64,000 bases of DNA from Phytohabitans rumicis (GTDB lineage Bacteria; Actinomycetota; Actinomycetes; Mycobacteriales; Micromonosporaceae). Shown here in pieces: positions 61,432-64,000 of the stretch. The stretch lies in assembly GCF_011764445.1 (NCBI RefSeq), contig NZ_BLPG01000001.1:8609316-8673315 (forward strand), given 5' to 3'. Every line of letters starts with the position of its first letter. Positions within the stretch are counted from its first letter, which is position 1. A model generated the notes under the pieces. That model was given only the letters and a program-made list of their open reading frames with translations. It was not told the origin of the DNA and searched no databases. The translations under genes and the position numbers were made by a program.

Positions 61432-64000
61432 GATGCGGCCGAGCCTAATTGCCGCAGGTTGCGGCGCCGATCCCGGAGCACCCCGAGGGCGAACACCGCC
61501 ACGATCAGCAGCCCGGTGCCCAGGGTGAGCCAGCCGCCGGCGTTCCCGTGCGGGCTGGCGTACGCGAACCGCACGGTGTGCTGCCCGTCCGGCACGGCGA
61601 CCGCCACGAACGCGTGGTCGGCGCGCAGCAGCGTCGCCGGCGCCCCGTCGATCGTGGCCGTCCAGCCGTCCTGGATCGGGTCGGCCAGCACCAGGTAGCC
61701 GGTGCCGCGCGCGGTCACCGTGACCTCGGTGTCGTCGGTGCCGTCCCGGGTGACCTCCAGTTGGGCCGTGCCGCCGCCCGCCGTGGCCGGCTGCTCCAGC
61801 ACCACCTGGTCGGCGGTCAGCGTGCCGGAGCGCAGGAGCCGGAGCCGGTCGGCGCCGTCCGGGTCGACCACCGGGTTCGCCGCCCACCGGATGCGGGGTA
61901 CCGCCCGGGTGCGCTCGTACACCGCGGCGCTGCCCACGTACGCGAGCTTCAGCCCGTCGTCCGCCGAGCCGACCGCGCCGACCGTGGCCTGCCCGTCCAC
62001 CGCCTGGACGGGCAGCGGCTCGGCGGCGCGTACGGTGATCGTCGCGGTGAGCGCGGTGCCCGGCGGTACGTCCTCGGCCGCCACCGGGATGAACAGGGGC
62101 GCGCCGCCGGTGACCTTGCCGAGCCGGCGGCTGGTCCGGGCCACCTCGCGGCCGGTGGCGTCGGTGACCACCGCCTCGATCCGGTCGGTGGGCGTCCAGT
62201 CCGCGCTCTCCGTCGGGGTGAGCTGCAGCGCCCGGACCGGGCCGGTGCCGGGCACCGGGCGGGTCACCGCCGTGCCGGGGGCCAGCGCGGCCACGCCGTT
62301 CGCCGTCGGGGCCGCGCGCGCCTCGCCGGGCACCGGGCCGTCGAGGGCGGCCACGCCGTACTTCACCGCCATCCGGTCCAGGGTGGGGCTGGCGATGGAG
62401 GTCAGCCCGCCGGCCACCGACACGTTGGTGGACGTCCAGCCGGAGGCGTTGCCCATCGAGCGGATCAGCTCGCCGTACCGCTGCTCGGTGAACGCGTGCC
62501 CGGTCGCCGACCGCAGCTCGTGCACGCTGTCGACGCTGCGGCTCAGCGCCCGGTACAGGCTGGCGAAGCGGTCGTGTCCCAGATGTGCTTCCAGGTACCG
62601 GTGCGTATCCGTCACGGGGTAGAAGGTGCTCTTGTCCGACCGCGGCCAGTACGGCACCACGAATGTCAGGGCCTGCCCGGCGACCAGCAGGGGCAGCAGG
62701 CCGGCCGCGACCAGCCGGAGCGCGGGCCGCCCACCGCCGTCCCGGCCGCTCTGCCACCACAGCACCGCCGCGCAGGCCAGCGCCAGCACCACCAGCGCCA
62801 CGCCCACCGCCAGCTCGCCGGTGAGGTGGTCCAGCCGCGCCGACCCGCCGCCGTCCAGTCGCCGGTCGGCCCGGAAGGCGGACTGCCGGGCCAGGCGCAG
62901 CGCGAGCAGCCCGCCCAGCGCGACGCCGCCCCACACCAGGGCGGCCCAGACCAGCGCCCCGCGACGCGGCCGGTCGGTGGCGGTACGCCGGCGCAGCAGC
63001 AGCTCCAGCCCCACCGCGGCGAGCACCGCCACCAGGAACCCGAGGATGCACCGGGCCCGCCCGACGAAGTTGTCCGAGAACAGGAACGGCATCTTCTGCG
63101 CCACCGTCAGCGGGATCCGGCCGCCGTAGATGAGCACCAGCCAGGCGATGGCGCCCCCGACCAGGACCGCCCAGGCGCCGCGCGGCAGCAGCGCCCGCCC
63201 CCGCCGGGCCATCGCCGCGCCGGCCACCGCCAGCACCAGGGCGGCCGCGCCGACGTACGACATCGACTCGACCAGGTTTTCCTTGAGGTACCAGTACACG
63301 TCGCCGTAGGGGTTGGTGGAGCCCAGCGCCCACGGCGCGACGGAGGTGACCAGGCTGGCGATGGACAGGTGGTCGTCCGGCGTCTGCCCGCGCCCCACGA
63401 CGTACGCCGAGCGCATGAACACGACCCACGGGACGAGCTGCACCGCGGCGAGTAGCACCGCGCCGGCCAGGCCCCCGCCCGCGAGGGCGAGCGTGCCGAC
63501 GGCCCGGCGGCGCTCCCGGCCGTGCTCGCACCAGACCCGCACCAGGAAGTACACGCCCGCCGTGGCCAGCGTGTACCCCGTGACGGCGGGGAACCCGCCG
63601 AACAGCATCGCCGCCACCGCGAGCGCCAGCACGGCGGCGTCCCGGGCCCGGTGTCGCTGCACGATCAGCTCGGCGGCCCAGAACACGGCCGGGATGAACG
63701 CGGCCACCCGGGTCTGCGGCCAGTTCGTCCACACCACCATGAACGCGCTGCTGGCGAACACCAGCCCGCCCAGCAGTGCGGGCGCCGGCCGCAGGCGCAG
63801 CCGGCGCAGGAACAGGTACGTGCCGCCGACCGCGACCAGGATCTCCAGCAGCTTCATGACGCCCGGGGCGAACCACCCGGGCAGCACGTAGAACGGCACG
63901 GTCAGCGGCGACGCCAGCGCGTAGTTCGGCGTGGAGCCCAGCGGCACCCCGCCGGCCGTGTACGGGTTCCACGCGGCGATCTCGCCGGCGCGCAGGCGAT
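61428..64000 (-). CDS. YfhO-like multispanning membrane glycosyltransferase, 5' end outside window
   Basis: At least 857 residues are visible and the frame is open to the window edge (RLRAGEIAAWNPYTAGGVPL upstream of the first internal start), so the start lies beyond 64000. The N-terminal two thirds holds about ten helices with YALASPLTVPFYVLPGW and the CEHGRERR loop. The C-terminal part is a large extracellular beta-rich domain (YLVLADPIQDGWTATIDGAP, the YfhO signature) followed by a last helix (LTLGTGLLIVAVFALGVL). YfhO proteins are GT-C-like enzymes that add sugars to lipoteichoic acid or glycolipids outside the membrane. It is coupled to the flippase-like gene. Confidence 0.88.
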   Translation of the reverse strand, partial: RLRAGEIAAWNPYTAGGVPLGSTPNYALASPLTVPFYVLPGWFAPGVMKLLEILVAVGGTYLFLRRLRLRPAPALLGGLVFASSAFMVVWTNWPQTRVAAFIPAVFWAAELIVQRHRARDAAVLALAVAAMLFGGFPAVTGYTLATAGVYFLVRVWCEHGRERRRAVGTLALAGGGLAGAVLLAAVQLVPWVVFMRSAYVVGRGQTPDDHLSIASLVTSVAPWALGSTNPYGDVYWYLKENLVESMSYVGAAALVLAVAGAAMARRGRALLPRGAWAVLVGGAIAWLVLIYGGRIPLTVAQKMPFLFSDNFVGRARCILGFLVAVLAAVGLELLLRRRTATDRPRRGALVWAALVWGGVALGGLLALRLARQSAFRADRRLDGGGSARLDHLTGELAVGVALVVLALACAAVLWWQSGRDGGGRPALRLVAAGLLPLLVAGQALTFVVPYWPRSDKSTFYPVTDTHRYLEAHLGHDRFASLYRALSRSVDSVHELRSATGHAFTEQRYGELIRSMGNASGWTSTNVSVAGGLTSIASPTLDRMAVKYGVAALDGPVPGEARAAPTANGVAALAPGTAVTRPVPGTGPVRALQLTPTESADWTPTDRIEAVVTDATGREVARTSRRLGKVTGGAPLFIPVAAEDVPPGTALTATITVRAAEPLPVQAVDGQATVGAVGSADDGLKLAYVGSAAVYERTRAVPRIRWAANPVVDPDGADRLRLLRSGTLTADQVVLEQPATAGGGTAQLEVTRDGTDDTEVTVTARGTGYLVLADPIQDGWTATIDGAPATLLRADHAFVAVAVPDGQHTVRFAYASPHGNAGGWLTLGTGLLIVAVFALGVLRDRRRNLRQLGSAAS

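Noticed and set aside
61449-63455. 668-codon plus-strand open frame opposite the YfhO-like gene
   Set aside because: Shadow of a Leu/Ala/Val-rich membrane protein; no ribosome-binding site and no domain.

Overview
The window looks like a chromosomal piece of a sporulating, very high-GC actinomycete, most likely a Micromonosporaceae (Actinoplanes/Micromonospora relatives). The basis is the codon bias, an SsgA-type sporulation protein, LacI- and FCD-GntR-controlled sugar operons, CBM2-tagged secreted proteins, possible leaderless starts, and GGAAGGGC and GATCATGAAGTT type palindromes that I recall as common in that family (inference; no search was possible). I saw no rRNA or tRNA gene, phage, IS transposase or CRISPR array.

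Layout. 1-1545: tail of a ThuA-like gene and a radical SAM gene. 1673-2077: ssgA-like. 2129-10747: a nine-gene minus-strand sugar operon (FGGY kinase, YihT-like aldolase, ABC importer, second LacD-type aldolase, P-loop kinase, PfkB kinase, LacI). 11131-15537: D,D-carboxypeptidase, a DrrAB-type ABC exporter, asd. 15686-22933: an Lrp regulator divergent from a seven-gene tryptophan/kynurenine degradation operon (kynA, kynU, kmo, nbaE, nbaF, nbaC, nbaD). 22908-27028: SigE-type sigma factor with a membrane-anchored partner, small genes, LtrA. 27113-30782: an L-fucose-type oxidative sugar operon. 30779-33689: two divergent secreted CBM2 proteins. 34024-36752: larC, larB and larE for the nickel-pincer nucleotide cofactor. 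36749-39040: a fibronectin-III protein and a Ser/Thr kinase. 39037-46442: a TetR-headed lipid-type operon that contains a LarA-like enzyme. 46443-47668: a gene-free spacer full of inverted repeats. 47669-52849: alpha-glucan genes (glgB, GT4, treZ). 52889-64000: envelope glycan genes around a lower-GC secreted protease.

The most interesting system is the LarA-like operon. It combines an acyl-ACP-desaturase-like diiron protein, a fatty acyl-CoA reductase/HAD fusion, a zinc dehydrogenase, a LarA-family protein and a PlsC acyltransferase, and the genes for making the LarA cofactor lie 3 kb away. By eye, the LarA-like protein keeps the cofactor-anchoring Lys and a nickel-ligand His but lacks one catalytic His and the substrate-binding Arg of lactate racemase. 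This suggests nickel-pincer chemistry on an unusual, perhaps lipid-derived, substrate.

Two window-wide features matter to any reader. First, eight copies of a dispersed palindromic repeat (consensus around GTCGATCAAGGGC) sit in intergenic gaps and show compensatory stem changes. Second, eight genes are each broken by one or two single-base deletions, ten in all, always in a G or C run. Restoring one base rejoins a normal family sequence every time, so sequence error is more likely than true decay. Those genes are listed at full length and flagged.
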